From Hypericum androsaemum (Eukaryota > Streptophyta > Magnoliopsida > Malpighiales > Hypericaceae), in the NCBI GenBank assembly GCA_963995505.1, contig OZ023193.1, positions 7,896,521 to 7,960,520 on the forward strand: a stretch of DNA of 64,000 nt, in the 5' to 3' direction. A program made the translations under genes and the position numbers. This document shows positions 34,861-46,200 of this stretch, piece after piece. Below the pieces are notes generated by a model. It was not told the origin of the DNA. It searched no databases and saw nothing but the letters and a program-made list of their open reading frames with translations. Position 1 is the stretch's first letter; every line of letters starts with the position of its first letter.

Positions 34861-34998
34861 GAGCCACATTGAATATTATGGGGGCAATTGCCCCCACTTA
34901 ATATTTTTTTGTTTGATAAATAGATATATTTTTTAATGTATGTCCCCACTAAAATTAGAAATTGACCCCACTAAAAAATTAATCAACCTAAAAATTGA
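34861..34998. repeat. Fragment related to the repeat at 52155-53504
   Basis: GAATATTAT, CCCCCACTTAATATTTTTTT, TATATTTTTTAATGTATG and ACTAAAATTAGAAATTGAC occur in the same order around the MULE at 52213-53197. This copy lacks that insertion and so represents the empty site. Confidence 0.7.
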
Positions 34999-35114
34999 GC
35001 CAGCCCACTAAAATTAGAAATTGACCCCACTAAAACGGTGATGTCACCCTCCCCCTTCTCCTCATCCCTTCTCCAGCCCGGTCTTCGTCACTGAACTCCA
35101 AACGGCGTCGTGTC

Positions 35115-35656
35115 TAGGAGTGAGCATTCGGATTATCCAAATTCGGATTATCCGAATTCGAACTATCCGAACTTCCGAAAATTCGAACTATCTGATTTGA
35201 ATATTTACTATCTGAATCCGAATCCGAACAGTGAATTATCAGAATCTGAATATCCGAACATTTTTCGGATTCGGATAATCCGAACTATCCGAAATAATAC
35301 AACTGATTGAAAAAAAGATACAATTACTTCAAAAACTCGACGAGAGACATTCGATCCTTTTCTTTTGGGTCTCAACACAACTAGTAGTTCCTTCTCATCA
35401 TCATAAAAAATATATTCAACAATGGGCCCATAAAAATAAGGGAAAAAAATCTAACTATGGGAGTAGGAAAATAAGGAAAAAAAATTCAACAATATTCGGA
35501 TAGTTCGGATAATCCGAACTCTTATTTTTGTTATCCGAATCAGAATTAAAAACTTCGGATAATCCGAATCCGAATAGTAAATTATCCGAATCCGAATCTG
35601 AACAAAATTCGAATTCATATTCAGACATCGGATATCGGATTAAATGCTCACTCCTA
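35115..35656. mobile_element. hAT-like MITE with 8-bp TSD
   Basis: TIRs TAGGAGTGAGCATT and AATGCTCACTCCTA, flanked by GTCGTGTC at 35107-35114 and 35657-35664. 8-bp duplications are typical of hAT. The interior is built from degenerate repeats of ATTCGGATTATCCGAA-type units on both arms. Nested inside the MULE at 34628-36148. Confidence 0.8.
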
Positions 35657-36157
35657 GTCGTGTCAAGACGGTGGTTCATGTTCGGCGGCGGAGGGGGAGA
35701 GTGAGGTGGCGAAGCTATCCGAGGAGTTGATGGTTTACGAGAACTTCATGAGGTTTTATCAGATGCCATATCTGGATGGCCAGTCCTCCGCTCCAGCCGC
35801 TACTTCCGGGGAGAGTGTCGTCGTTTGTGGGGGTATTCCGCACTCTTTTTAAAAATTTTGGGAAAAGTATACATTAGTACCCTGTAGTTTCTCATTTTCC
35901 AAAATGAGGTCATCTGCCACGTCATCTCAACTTACACAAATGGAGTGTCCATGTAGGACAAAAAATGATGGCATTTAGGCGGATGTGGCACCCACGTGGA
36001 CAGAAAAGTGGCCGGGTAACTACCCGGGCTGCCCGGACGGAGTGGTGTCTGGGAAAAAGAACCACACGGTCTTAAAAGCGCAACTTTAAACCACATGGCC
36101 TTATTTTAAAAAATACCAAACTACAGGATACTAGTGTGTACTTTTCCCTAAAATCAT

Positions 36158-36988
36158 TCTATCTAATAGTAATCGTAATAGTTAATGTTACGAGCCCGCC
36201 CTTGGAAGCAATGACTTGAAAGAAACTATCCGAAGGCGACCTGAATTTTATCGGTAACTGGTCAATCGGACCAAATATTTTTTATAAAAAATATTGTAAT
36301 AATTAATTACAATAATTGTTAAAGTATCAAATAATTCTAAATATCATCTAATTTTATCATAAAATTATAATTTAAAAGTATCACAATAATTATATAACCA
36401 CTTTTAAGTTTTAATATAACAAAATTCAAAAATTAATTATTTTTCAAAAAAATTGATCTTACCGGTCAAGTTAGCGGTCCACATATTAACTAATGGAGTG
36501 CTCTCTTAGTTTTTGTAATTAAACGAATCGGTCATGGTTTGGCCCGTCAAACAACACATTTTAAAACAATTGCTCAGACTTTTTTTAATATATATTCTTC
36601 ACTTTTTGTGCATGATGAGTGGATAATGTAATCAATTGAAATTGAAGCATTGTGCTTCCACACCAAACCACAGAGAGTGGTCTGATCTGGTGAATGTCTC
36701 AGAAAAAACATCATCGCTGATACCTTACGAAAAGTCCCACCATCATGTGTCTGGACAATTGCCAACTGATTAAAACAGACAAATACATGAGCAGATACCC
36801 ATTTCACCACGTGTCACCAACACACTCCGATTTTGTCTCTCTTGCATTGCTCTCATCGTGTCAATCAGTCGTACTCCCTTGTCTTCTGTGCTGCTTTGCC
36901 CTATGGTGAAATACTCTCTCTCTCTTGTCTTGTTTGCATTGCTCTCCAATTTGTCTCTCTTTCATTTGATTTAGAACCAATAATTACC
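36158..36988. other. Intergenic, no supported gene
   Basis: AT-rich. A 78-codon minus-strand frame at 36574-36810 has no recognisable domain. CT-rich runs near 36835-36960. Confidence 0.5.
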
Positions 36989-36995
36989 ATTTAAC

Positions 36996-37434
36996 CATAG
37001 TTTTAAAAAATATGGTCTGATCGATGGTCCACGAATCATCCCCTATAGCAGCTCGTTTTTAGGGTAAAAAGGACTCCAGTCGAATCGTCCATTTTCCGGT
37101 CGGACCGGGCAGTTTTCAAGCTCGTTTCGACCAGAAATCGCCAGTTCGACCGGAACTTATCCAATTTGGTTAGAAACTTATCCGATTTGGTTCGATTTTT
37201 TGTGTTATGCTTTTTTTTAGTTGAATTTGGTAAGTGATGTTTAAAATAAAATAATTTTAATAAAACATGGGTAGGTAAGTGGGTGGGGGAGGAAAAAAAT
37301 ACAAAATAGTCCCTACCATTTACAATTAAATACTATAAAAATAATATATTTTAAATAAAAAACTTCCGGTCCGACCGAAAAACAGAAAATGTCGGATTTC
37401 CGGGTCGTACCAAAACTCGTATTTTAAAACTATG
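36996..37434. mobile_element. hAT-like MITE (CATAGTTTTAAA ends)
   Basis: TIRs CATAGTTTTAAAA and TTTTAAAACTATG. ATTTAAC occurs at 36989-36995 and 37435-37441 (8 bp if the border C is shared). The interior has subterminal inverted GGTCGGACCGG / CCGGTCCGACC-type motifs near 37108 and 37367. No coding sequence. Confidence 0.7.
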
Positions 37435-38112
37435 ATTTAACCCAAACACCTAACTATAATAACAACATATCACATAGTTTTGTATAATTAAAATTGAGAA
37501 AATTAAATAAATCACGTAAAATCTATCTTAGATTTATAAAATAGTAAAATTATAATCGTTAGTAATATTTATAAAAATCACCATAGTAAATTATTCGGTA
37601 AGCCTATGTAAATTCTTTGAATATAATGGGTAAATAAGTTTTATATACTTATTAATTATGTCAAACAAGATAGTGCACAGGTGCGAAATATTTATATACA
37701 TCCTCTCAAAAAATAGTTTAACAATGCTTCCTTTGGAAAACCCTACAGAGTAAGTTTCCCACCCGAGACAACCTGATTCGTACGAAAAGATTGGATCATT
37801 GGGATTCCTTGTGTCCTCTGTGCAGTAGTCGTGATGAGACGGGCCTTCATCTCTTCTTCAATTGTCCTATCACTTGGCCAATATGGAATTTCTTTGTAAA
37901 GAAAATTGGGGTTCTTTTGGGGGTGGGGGATGGGATTTCACTGCTTGGCTTAATTGGAGGTGGTATGCTTGCGAAAGTGTGGTTCGTAATCTTCGGATCA
38001 GTTGTGTGAGGTATTTGGAACCATAAAAATTGGATCTTCTTTGACGAGTTGATCTGCGATCAAAAGCTTCTCTTATATTCTATCCTCTACCACAACCGTG
38101 GTTGATTTGGGC

Positions 38113-39581
38113 TGATGTACGCAAAATTGATAAGCAATTAAATGCACAAGCAAATAGTATAGTGGTAAGTAAGGTTCTTAGAACTGAGGGTTGAACACAA
38201 AATCAAGGCAAATAATTATGTGAAGCAGGAAAATTAAAGTTTTATAACGTTGTGAAAGGTCGCAAGTAAATAAACGAGATCGAAAACGTAAATAAAAGAC
38301 GAGTTATAAATCAATGGAGATAAACGAGCACGATACCCTTATGGACTACCCATCTATGTCAAGACTATGGTTTTTATGAAGTTCTAACTAGTACCCGGAG
38401 TGTTCTAATGCATCTCCCTAACGCTTCCGCTCATTAGGGTGACAAAACTAAGCTAGAGTAGTTCATGATTACTAATCAACGCTTCCGCTCATTAATTAGG
38501 CCAAGAATTAAACTAAACTCAATTATGAAGTTAACTCCTATCGGGTTATCCCTTAGTATCAAGATTCCTCATTAATACTTTAAGACATGTCAATTGACTC
38601 TTCCGTTGATTCTAATGCCTTCCGGTCCATTATTATCAACTAAAATCATAATCTAAGTGATCAAGTTAGATTAAGCATTAAGATCATCAATTGACAACTA
38701 CTACGAAAGATAATCAAACCATAGCTAACATAGACGAGTAATCACATAATTAGGGCATCGCACTCGCAAGAGAACTACTCGCTAATCATGTTAACAAAGC
38801 ACACAAGATTAACGAAGAACATGATATCAATTAACATAAAAGATAGAGGAAGAAAAAGCTTAGTCGTGATGGTCAAGCCTTGCCAACCCTTCTCCCCGTA
38901 GTTAATTTGAATCGTGACTTTTTATTAAGCCCCAAGCTGTGCCCAGTTGCCTTCGTACAAAAAAAACTCTCCGAACCGTAAAGGCTATGGCATATATATA
39001 GCCACAAGTCTTTCCCGAAATTGGGAAAACCTAGAGGAGGTTAAGCTAAATTGGAAGTCTTGTCGGTCAAGTAACAATATAAAATATTATAACTTAAGTC
39101 CTAAAGCCGAAACAGGAGGCTAAAAGTCGAATAATTCCATAAGCGAATCCGAAATCACAATTAAATAGGAAGCCCGACTGAAGCTGCCTTGGGCGAACTA
39201 GCGACCGCTAGTTGACTTGCGGCCGCCAGTTCGCGTCTTTGCAAATCTCTGTAACTCCCGACTAGCGGTCGCCAGTTCACTAGCGACGGGGAGCTCGACT
39301 AGCGATCGCTAGTCAACTGGCGACGGGGAGCTCGACTAGCGATCGCTAGTCAACTGGCGACGGGGAGCTCGACTAGCTTCCGCCTGCGTCGTTCTGTCGT
39401 CCAACCCTTGATCCACGTGCCCACGAACCGCTCCAAATTCCTAACAAAATACATCACGAACGGTAAAAGCCCACTCCATTAAAACAACCAAAAACTTAAT
39501 AGAGTGAGAATAAAACAAACGGAACAACGACTTAAATATACAAACTACTTAGCAAATAACTGAGCGTTTACACACTCATCA
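38113..39581 (-). repeat. 3' LTR of Athila element
   Basis: 1469 bp, TGATGTACGCAAAATTG to CACTCATCA. Contains two copies of the 37-bp unit at 39294-39330 and 39331-39367. Confidence 0.95.
39294..39367. repeat. 37-bp tandem repeat in 3' LTR, two copies
   Basis: Each unit contains the 16-bp palindrome ACTAGCGATCGCTAGT (last base varies in context) followed by CAACTGGCGACGGGGAG. The other LTR has three units at 49847-49957. Confidence 0.9.
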
Positions 39582-39600
39582 CACCCCCACACTTATTTCC
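39582..39600 (-). other. Polypurine tract of Athila element
   Basis: The minus strand reads GGAAATAAGTGTGGGGGTG directly before the 3' LTR. Confidence 0.75.
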
Positions 39601-41157
39601 TTGCTTGTCCTCAAGTAAGGCGCATCAGACATACCCCAAACTTTCAAACTCTTATTAAAACACCACCCCATAACCAAGTAGTTCACTTACCTGAGCACAA
39701 GGAGTAAGGACGTGTAGACACCGCATCCTTAATGGTTTAACCCAGTTTTCGCACTTAGTAGATTACACTAGAAGGTTGACCACTCAGAGGTTCAGAAATT
39801 TAAGCTCACATATATGAGTAGTCAACTACCTATCACTCGCGTACACGTCCGGGATCTCAAAGTTTCATACGTCTCACTCAGTGGTGCCTCGATAAATGTG
39901 GGGCTCATGATCAAGGGGACTTTTCATTGGGTTGTAATGGGGTTAAGGTCAGGTGAGGATAATATATGTGGGAGGTAGCTAAACCACCTGGCCGAGGAGC
40001 TCACAAAAATATTCTAGCTCTCGTCTACTCTAAATACCTCACACTATATCTAATATGCACTCATCCCAAGATTACACCCAAATCCTATTGACCACTTAGC
40101 TCGAGCCGTGCCATTTATTCACTTTCCAACCTCTTTCCAAACTTTCCACTTTCCCTCATTCAACGTTTGTTCCATTTCCAACTTTCACATTCCCTTTTCA
40201 TCACTTTTTCACTTTTTTCTTCTTCTTTTCCTTCACTTTTCTTTTTTTCTTTCTTTTTTTTTTCTTTTTCACAACCTTACTCAATCTCATGCATTCAGCA
40301 CATTACACATCAAAGGCAACTGGTCTCGGCTTCTTTATCGGCCTCAATTCTACCCATTACCCCCATTGTTTATTCCCGAGCTATTCTATCAAATGAACCC
40401 TTACAATAATACCCCAGAGATTAAGACCTAATGCATCCTCGGACCAAAGTGACCAAAGGTGGGTAAGATTGTGGATATAGGGCTTACATATTGGCTTATA
40501 TATAATATTTCAAAGAAAAAGTTCAAGCTCAACGGGTTTAAGCAAAGGATATAAAGGGTTTTCGGCTCTAAGGCTCTAGGCTCAATATCAAAGATGGCCC
40601 CCGTCCTGTCACTTACACCCACACCACCAAAACGGTACCAAGTGATGGCATGAAACCCGATGACCGGAGCAATGTAGGCACCTCATGCTATGCAGAGACG
40701 GTTGTCTCCTCCTTCGGCTCTAAAATCTCACAAGGTCACTCATCAATGCTGCTAGTATAATCTACCAAGTGCAACCACTAACCTAAACAACCAAGGGTGT
40801 TGTTCCTACACGTCCCTACTCATCGTACTCGAACTTGATTCCTAACATAGTATGGGATGTAGCTCCTAACAAAAGTTCAAAATTTGAGGGGAAGACTCAT
40901 CATCTGCTTTTGACACCACTTCATTCACAGACACAAACAAACACACTCCTACATTCAGACCTAAACTCAATCGCACACACCAAACCGAAATGAAAATGCA
41001 CGGTGACCCCCCCCACACTTATTAAACACATTGTCCGCAATGTAGGGAAGACACAAACAAACAGCACAGCAGAGCAACACAGACCATAAAGACAGAACAG
41101 ACACTTCGACAATAGATGACAAATAAGAAGAAAGGGAAGAAGGCTGGTACTGCCCTG
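39601..41157 (-). other. Athila 3' non-coding region
   Basis: About 1.5 kb between the second ORF and the 3' LTR. No supported ORF. On the plus strand 40190-40275 is a long pyrimidine tract (purine-rich on the element's sense strand), and there is a C-run at 41009-41015. Long 3' non-coding regions are usual in Athila elements. Confidence 0.6.
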
Positions 41158-42621
41158 TCAAGCAGGAGGTGGAGGTGGCGGCGGAAAGGGAAAGTTAGCG
41201 CGCATCCAGTCCAGCTGCGCCTGCTGAGCTGCTTCCATCCGTGTGTGGAACTCCTGCTGAGCCGCAAAGTGGGCTGCTTGGGCAGCTGCCATGCGGTCAG
41301 TGTACTGCCGCTGCTCCTGGTAGAAGGTGTCCTGTGTAGCAGCCAAGGAGGTGTAGCGATCGAGGAGCTCCTGCTGAGCCACCGCCAAACGAGCAGCGTG
41401 TTCGTGCTGCCGTTGCCAATGGGCCTCGTGAGTAGTGGCCATCTCAGTCATGCGAATCTCCAAGCTGGTCACGCGCTCGGTCAGGTCCACGATATCCGCT
41501 TGGTGAGCGGGGAGCTGAGCAGGTTGATCGTGGAGAAGTCGTTTCACCGTCCTCCGGTCTTTCCATTCCTTGTAAGAGACCACCTCCTGACCATTCCGCG
41601 TGGTTTTGGTGATGAGCTGGCATGACCGGAGAAGGGGAATGTTAAGCACAGTCGGAGACCGAGGGACGCCCGCGGAGCCTGCAAGATCATCAGGGAAAAA
41701 GTGCTCCGCAATGCGGGTGATTATATGGCCCAGAAATACCAACGTGCGGTGCCCGGCTATAATTTTCTTGAAAACTTCCATGATCAAATTAAATGTGCTA
41801 AAGGCAGTCCGACGACGCACACAATGCAGAATATATAACTGGGTACGGGTCACTCGACTTTCCTCATTGACTCCAGTGAATGCGAGACACATAAAACGAT
41901 GCAGCACAGACATATGTGGATCACGAATGAGGGCGGAAGGGGCATGGCCAGCGGTGTACTCATGAAAGCCAGTGATGGCATACCATGCCCGATCCGCCTC
42001 CCCATCAGTGGAAAAATCCAACGGACCCCCGCCCGACTGAATAGCCAGGATGTCAACCAGAAGTGGCTCATCAACTGTAAATGGTTTCCCAAACAGACGG
42101 GCAGAAAATGACAACTTATTCTCAGCAATGACCAATGTAGTGTAAAACTCAGACATTAACCCAAGGTATGCAGGAACAAAGTTATCAGCAAAATACTCCC
42201 ACCCTAGAGACTGTAAAGCAGCGAGAAGGGCAACATCAATACCAAGCGTACGCATGTCATCCCACTCAATCACATTATAAGTATGCAAACGAAGTGCGCG
42301 AAACTTAGAAAACCTGGCAACTTCCCAATCGTGAAGCAATGGGAAGGGTGTCTCGCTCTGTCCGGCAGAAACCTCGAGAGGTGGGGATGCCGGTGGCGAA
42401 GGAGATGGCGACGGTGAGGACGGCGGAGGTGTGAGTGCCCTTCGTTTCTGCTTCTTGACGGGTGGCGGCTGCTGTTTGCTCGTACCAGCTGTCCGAGTCA
42501 TCGTTGCAATCAGAACGTGCGGGAAGTGGCCGGAAGCTCGCCGGACGGTCGCCGGAGTGTCGCCGGACGGTGGTCGGCGGCGGCGGTAGAGCTGGTGACG
42601 TCGGGGCGTAGGCCTCGTCAC
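41158..42621 (-). CDS. Athila second ORF (putative plant transposon protein; position of env-like ORF)
   Basis: 487 codons uninterrupted, downstream of pol in the position where Athila elements carry their extra ORF. Seen: basic, Pro/Ser-rich N-terminus (KKQKRRALTPPPSSPSPSPS, about 75-95), a conserved-looking core (ARLFGKPFTVDEPLLVDILA; SALIRDPHMSVLHRFMCLAF; GHRTLVFLGHIITRIAEHF), a C-terminal Gln/Ala-rich coiled-coil region (about 390-470) and a final PFPPPPPPPA. I see no signal peptide and no clear membrane anchor, so the env label rests only on position. The coiled coil and lack of membrane segments argue against a classical envelope glycoprotein. Upstream in-frame Met codons could lengthen or shorten it; a second overlapping frame at 42305-42808 is a shadow. 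Confidence 0.75.
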   Translation of the reverse strand: MTRPTPRRHQLYRRRRPPSGDTPATVRRASGHFPHVLIATMTRTAGTSKQQPPPVKKQKRRALTPPPSSPSPSPSPPASPPLEVSAGQSETPFPLLHDWEVARFSKFRALRLHTYNVIEWDDMRTLGIDVALLAALQSLGWEYFADNFVPAYLGLMSEFYTTLVIAENKLSFSARLFGKPFTVDEPLLVDILAIQSGGGPLDFSTDGEADRAWYAITGFHEYTAGHAPSALIRDPHMSVLHRFMCLAFTGVNEESRVTRTQLYILHCVRRRTAFSTFNLIMEVFKKIIAGHRTLVFLGHIITRIAEHFFPDDLAGSAGVPRSPTVLNIPLLRSCQLITKTTRNGQEVVSYKEWKDRRTVKRLLHDQPAQLPAHQADIVDLTERVTSLEIRMTEMATTHEAHWQRQHEHAARLAVAQQELLDRYTSLAATQDTFYQEQRQYTDRMAAAQAAHFAAQQEFHTRMEAAQQAQLDWMRANFPFPPPPPPPA

Positions 42622-42920
42622 GGTGAGTAATAATGCTCAAAGGAGCCCGTGGTGTAGGAGCTCCGGTGGATGGCAATCGAGGCACGAAACAAAAATTAGG
42701 GTTGTACCCGGTTGCTGACGTGGGCGCCCGGGGTCCCTGGTGGTCGGAGACGGAAGTCGGATGGATCGGGAGCGAGCGGAGGCAGTCCGGCGGTCGTCTT
42801 GCAGTCACGGCCCGTGCGTCCCCTCCTTCGGTCGGTGAGGGAGCTGTTTTCTCTTTACCCTTTGTGGTTTTCCTCTATTCCGCATGCCCTCTGTCTCTCG
42901 GTTATAATCCAGCTGCACGG

Positions 42921-43033
42921 ACTAGCGATCGCTAGTTGACTTGCGGTCGCAAGTCCGTGAACTAGCGATCGCTAGTTGACTTGCGGTCGCAAGTCCGTGA
43001 ACTAGCGATCGCTAGTTGACTTGCGGCCGCAAG
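42921..43033. repeat. 40-bp tandem repeat between pol and the second ORF
   Basis: Units at 42921-42960, 42961-43000 and 43001-43033 (partial). Each starts with the palindrome ACTAGCGATCGCTAGT, then TGACTTGCGGTCGCAAG. The same palindrome is the core of the 37-bp units in both LTRs. Confidence 0.92.
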
Positions 43034-43211
43034 GCAATGGTGACTGATATTTATGTGAACTTTTTTTTTTTTTTTTTTTACACCTACAGAAATAGAGCAC
43101 AGAATTAAACCAAATTACTAAAGCAAAAATATGCAAAAATAAACTCGAAAGGAAATTAAAACGCAAAACGTGCTAATTTTTAGTCATTAGCTTGACTTAT
43201 ACTCCCTGAGT

Positions 43212-46200
43212 TTAAGGGGCGGATGGCGGGAGTAACGTGTGCACAGCTCGAGCGCGCTCCACGTCATTCCCAAGGTACGGCTTGCACCGCTGGCCATTGA
43301 CCTTGAATGTATGTCCCTCCGGGTGCTTGACCTCGATGGCTCCATGGGTAGCGATGTTAACGATTTCGAAGGGTCCGCTCCACCTGGACTTTAGCTTACC
43401 AGGAAACAGCTTCAAGCGTGAGTTGTATAGCAGTATACGCTGCCCTACTTGGAAGTCTTTTGTGCTGATACGAGCATCGTGTCTCTTCTTAGTGAGCTCC
43501 TTATACAATCTCGAACTTTCAAAAGCACTTGAGCGGAGTTCCTCAAGTTCGTGGAGTTGAAGGACGCGGCGCTCTCCAGCAAGCTTGTAATCATAGTTCA
43601 ATGCCTTGATCGCCCAAAAGGCCCGATGTTCGAGCTCTACAGGAAGATGACATGCTTTACCATAGACCAAGCGATAGGGTGTCGTGCCAATCGGGGTTTT
43701 GAAAGCAGTGCGGTAAGCCCACAGTGCATCATCTAGTTTTAAAGACCAATCTTTCCGGGCGGAGTTCACCTGCTTTTCTAAAATCCTCTTCAACTCCCTA
43801 TTAGAAACTTCAACTTGACCACTAGTTTGAGGATGATAAGGAGTGGCAACCTTATGAGTGACACCATAGCGCTTGAGGAGTGTGGCGAAAGGTTGGTTGC
43901 AAAAGTGTGAACCACCATCACTGATAATTGTGCGAGGAACGCCGAATCGGGCAAAAAGCTTCTTGAGGAAGCGTAAGACCACCTTGGCATCGTTGGTTGG
44001 GGTGGCCCAGGCCTCCACCCACTTAGAGACATAGTCGACTCCAACAATGATGTACTTGTTGCCCTTAGATGGAGGGAAAGGACCCATGAAGTCGATCCCC
44101 CATACATCAAATAGCTCAACCTCCAATATGCTTGATTGAGGCATTTCGTTCCTCCGGGAAATATTTCCCGTTCTTTGACAGCGATCGCAACGTTCCGCGA
44201 ACTCCCTTGCATCTTTGAAAATGGTGGGCCAATAAAACCCACACTCCAACACTCTTGAAGCCGTCCTTGTTGCACCAAAGTGACCAGCGTAAACTGACCC
44301 ATGACATTCCTGGAGGACAGATGGTATCTCGTTATCCGGAATACATCGTCTAAGAAGGCCATCAGCGCAACGGCGAAAAAGGTATGGCTCATCCCACACG
44401 TAAAAGCGAACATCGCTGAGGAACTTCTTTTTCTGCGAGTAGCTCAAGTCTTCGGGCAGGACTTCACTCACCAAGTAATTGGCGAAGTCTGCGTACCATG
44501 GAGGTCTTATTGACTGCACATAGAACAAGGCTTCATCTGGAAAGTACTCGAGGATCCTCCCTTCTTTGTCCATGCCATCACTGTTCTCTAGGCGCGATAA
44601 ATGGTCCGCTACCACGTTTTCCGTGCCCTTCTTATCCTTTATTACCAAGTCAAATTCCTGTAAAAGTAAAACCCAGCGGATAAGTCGGGGTTTTGCATCT
44701 TGTTTAGCGAAGAGATACCTCAAGGCGGCATGGTCAGTGTAGACGATAATTTTAGAGCCTAATAGGTAAGGCCGAAACTTGTCGCAAGCGTACACCACTG
44801 CAAGCATCTCCTTCTCAGTGGTAGTGTAGTTGAGTTGAGCCCCAGCGAGGACGCGGCTAGCGTAGTAGATGACATGTAAGCGCCCTTCTTTTCGTTGTCC
44901 TAGGACACAACCTAATGCATCATTGCTGGCATCGCACATGAGCTCGAAGGGAAGGTCCCAAGATGGTGAAGTGATGACCGGGGCAGTGACCAGTGCCAGC
45001 TGGAGTGTCCTGAAGGCACTTAAACAAGAATCATTGAACTCAAAAGGGACTTCCTTATTTAAGAGGTTAGTCAAGGGTTTCGCAATAGAAGAAAAATTCT
45101 TAATAAAGCGGCGATAAAACCCGGCATGCCCAAGGAAGGCGCAGATGCCTTTGACTGTCGTGGGTGGTTGCATCTTTTCTATCGCTTCAGTCTTGGCACG
45201 ATCCACTTCAATTCCCTTATTGGAGATCTTGTGACCCAACACAATGCCTTCTTCGACCATAAAGTGGCACTTCTCCCAATTGAGCACGAGTCTCTTCTCT
45301 TCGCATCTCTGGAGTACTTTATCCAAGTTATGAAGGCAGCCCTCAAATGAATCTCCGAAGACGGAAAAATCATCCATGAACACCTCCATGATGTCTTCAT
45401 TCATTCCCCAAAAGATTGCCATCATGCACCGTTGGAAGGTGGCGGGCGCATTGCATAGACCGAAAGGCATTCTCCTGTAGGCAAAAGTGCCAAAGGGACA
45501 AGTGAAAGTAGTCTTCTCTTGGTCCCCAGGATAGATGATTACCTGATTATACCCAGAGTAGCCATCGAGAAAGCAATAATAAGCATGTCCAGCGATGCGC
45601 TCCAACATTTGATCAATGAAGGGAAGGGGGAAGTGATCCTTCCGAGTAGCAGCATTGAGCTTTCTGTAATCAATGCACACCCGCCATCCGGTAACCGTTC
45701 TGGTTGAGATGAGCTCTCCCTCTTCATTAGTTTGTACTGTCATACCTCCCTTCTTGGGTACGCATTGGATGGGGCTTACCCATTCACTATCTGAAATAGG
45801 GTAGATAATTCCAGCATCAAGAAGTTTGATTACCTCCTTCTTCACGACCTCCTTCATATTGGGATTGAGTCTCCTTTGACGATCTGCCTTGGGCTTGGCT
45901 CCTTCCTCCATATTGATGCGATGCATCACAATATCGGAGCTGATTCCTTGGATATCTGAAATTTGCCATCCCATGGCCTTGATCCTTTTATTCACCAAGG
46001 TAAGGACTTGTTGTTCTTGCTCTGGAGTGAGCTTGTTGGAGATGATGATGGGCAGCCGTCCTCCTTCTTTCAAGAAGGCATATCTGAGGTGAGGGGGCAA
46101 TTCCTTCAACTCTAAAGTAGGAGCCTTAAAGGTGGATGGTGGTGTGGGAGCCCCTCTATAGAGTTCTAGTTCAAACTTCTCCTCCACCTGGTCTACTTCT

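Larger units (their letters stand above)
34628..36148. mobile_element. MULE-like element with 9-bp TSD and about 220-bp TIRs
   Basis: Starts GGGAAAAGTACACATTAGTA, ends with its inverse (TACTAGTGTGTACTTTTCCC). The arms pair for more than 200 bp (TTAAGACCCTGTGGTTC; ACACCACTCGGTCCGAGCAG; GGGTGCCACATCCGCCTAAA). Perfect 9-bp duplication TAAAATCAT at 34619-34627 and 36149-36157. Inside are a hAT-like MITE (35115-35656), a piece of another repeat (34861-34998), a coding-like stretch (about 35700-35850), and a third, direct-orientation copy of the left end at about 35864-35920. No transposase; non-autonomous. Confidence 0.85.

Noticed and set aside
36574..36810. 78-codon minus-strand frame
   Set aside because: No domain, low-complexity ends, AT-rich context.
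40108..40409. Phe/Ser-rich frames on the plus strand
   Set aside because: Result of the long pyrimidine tract in the Athila 3' non-coding region.
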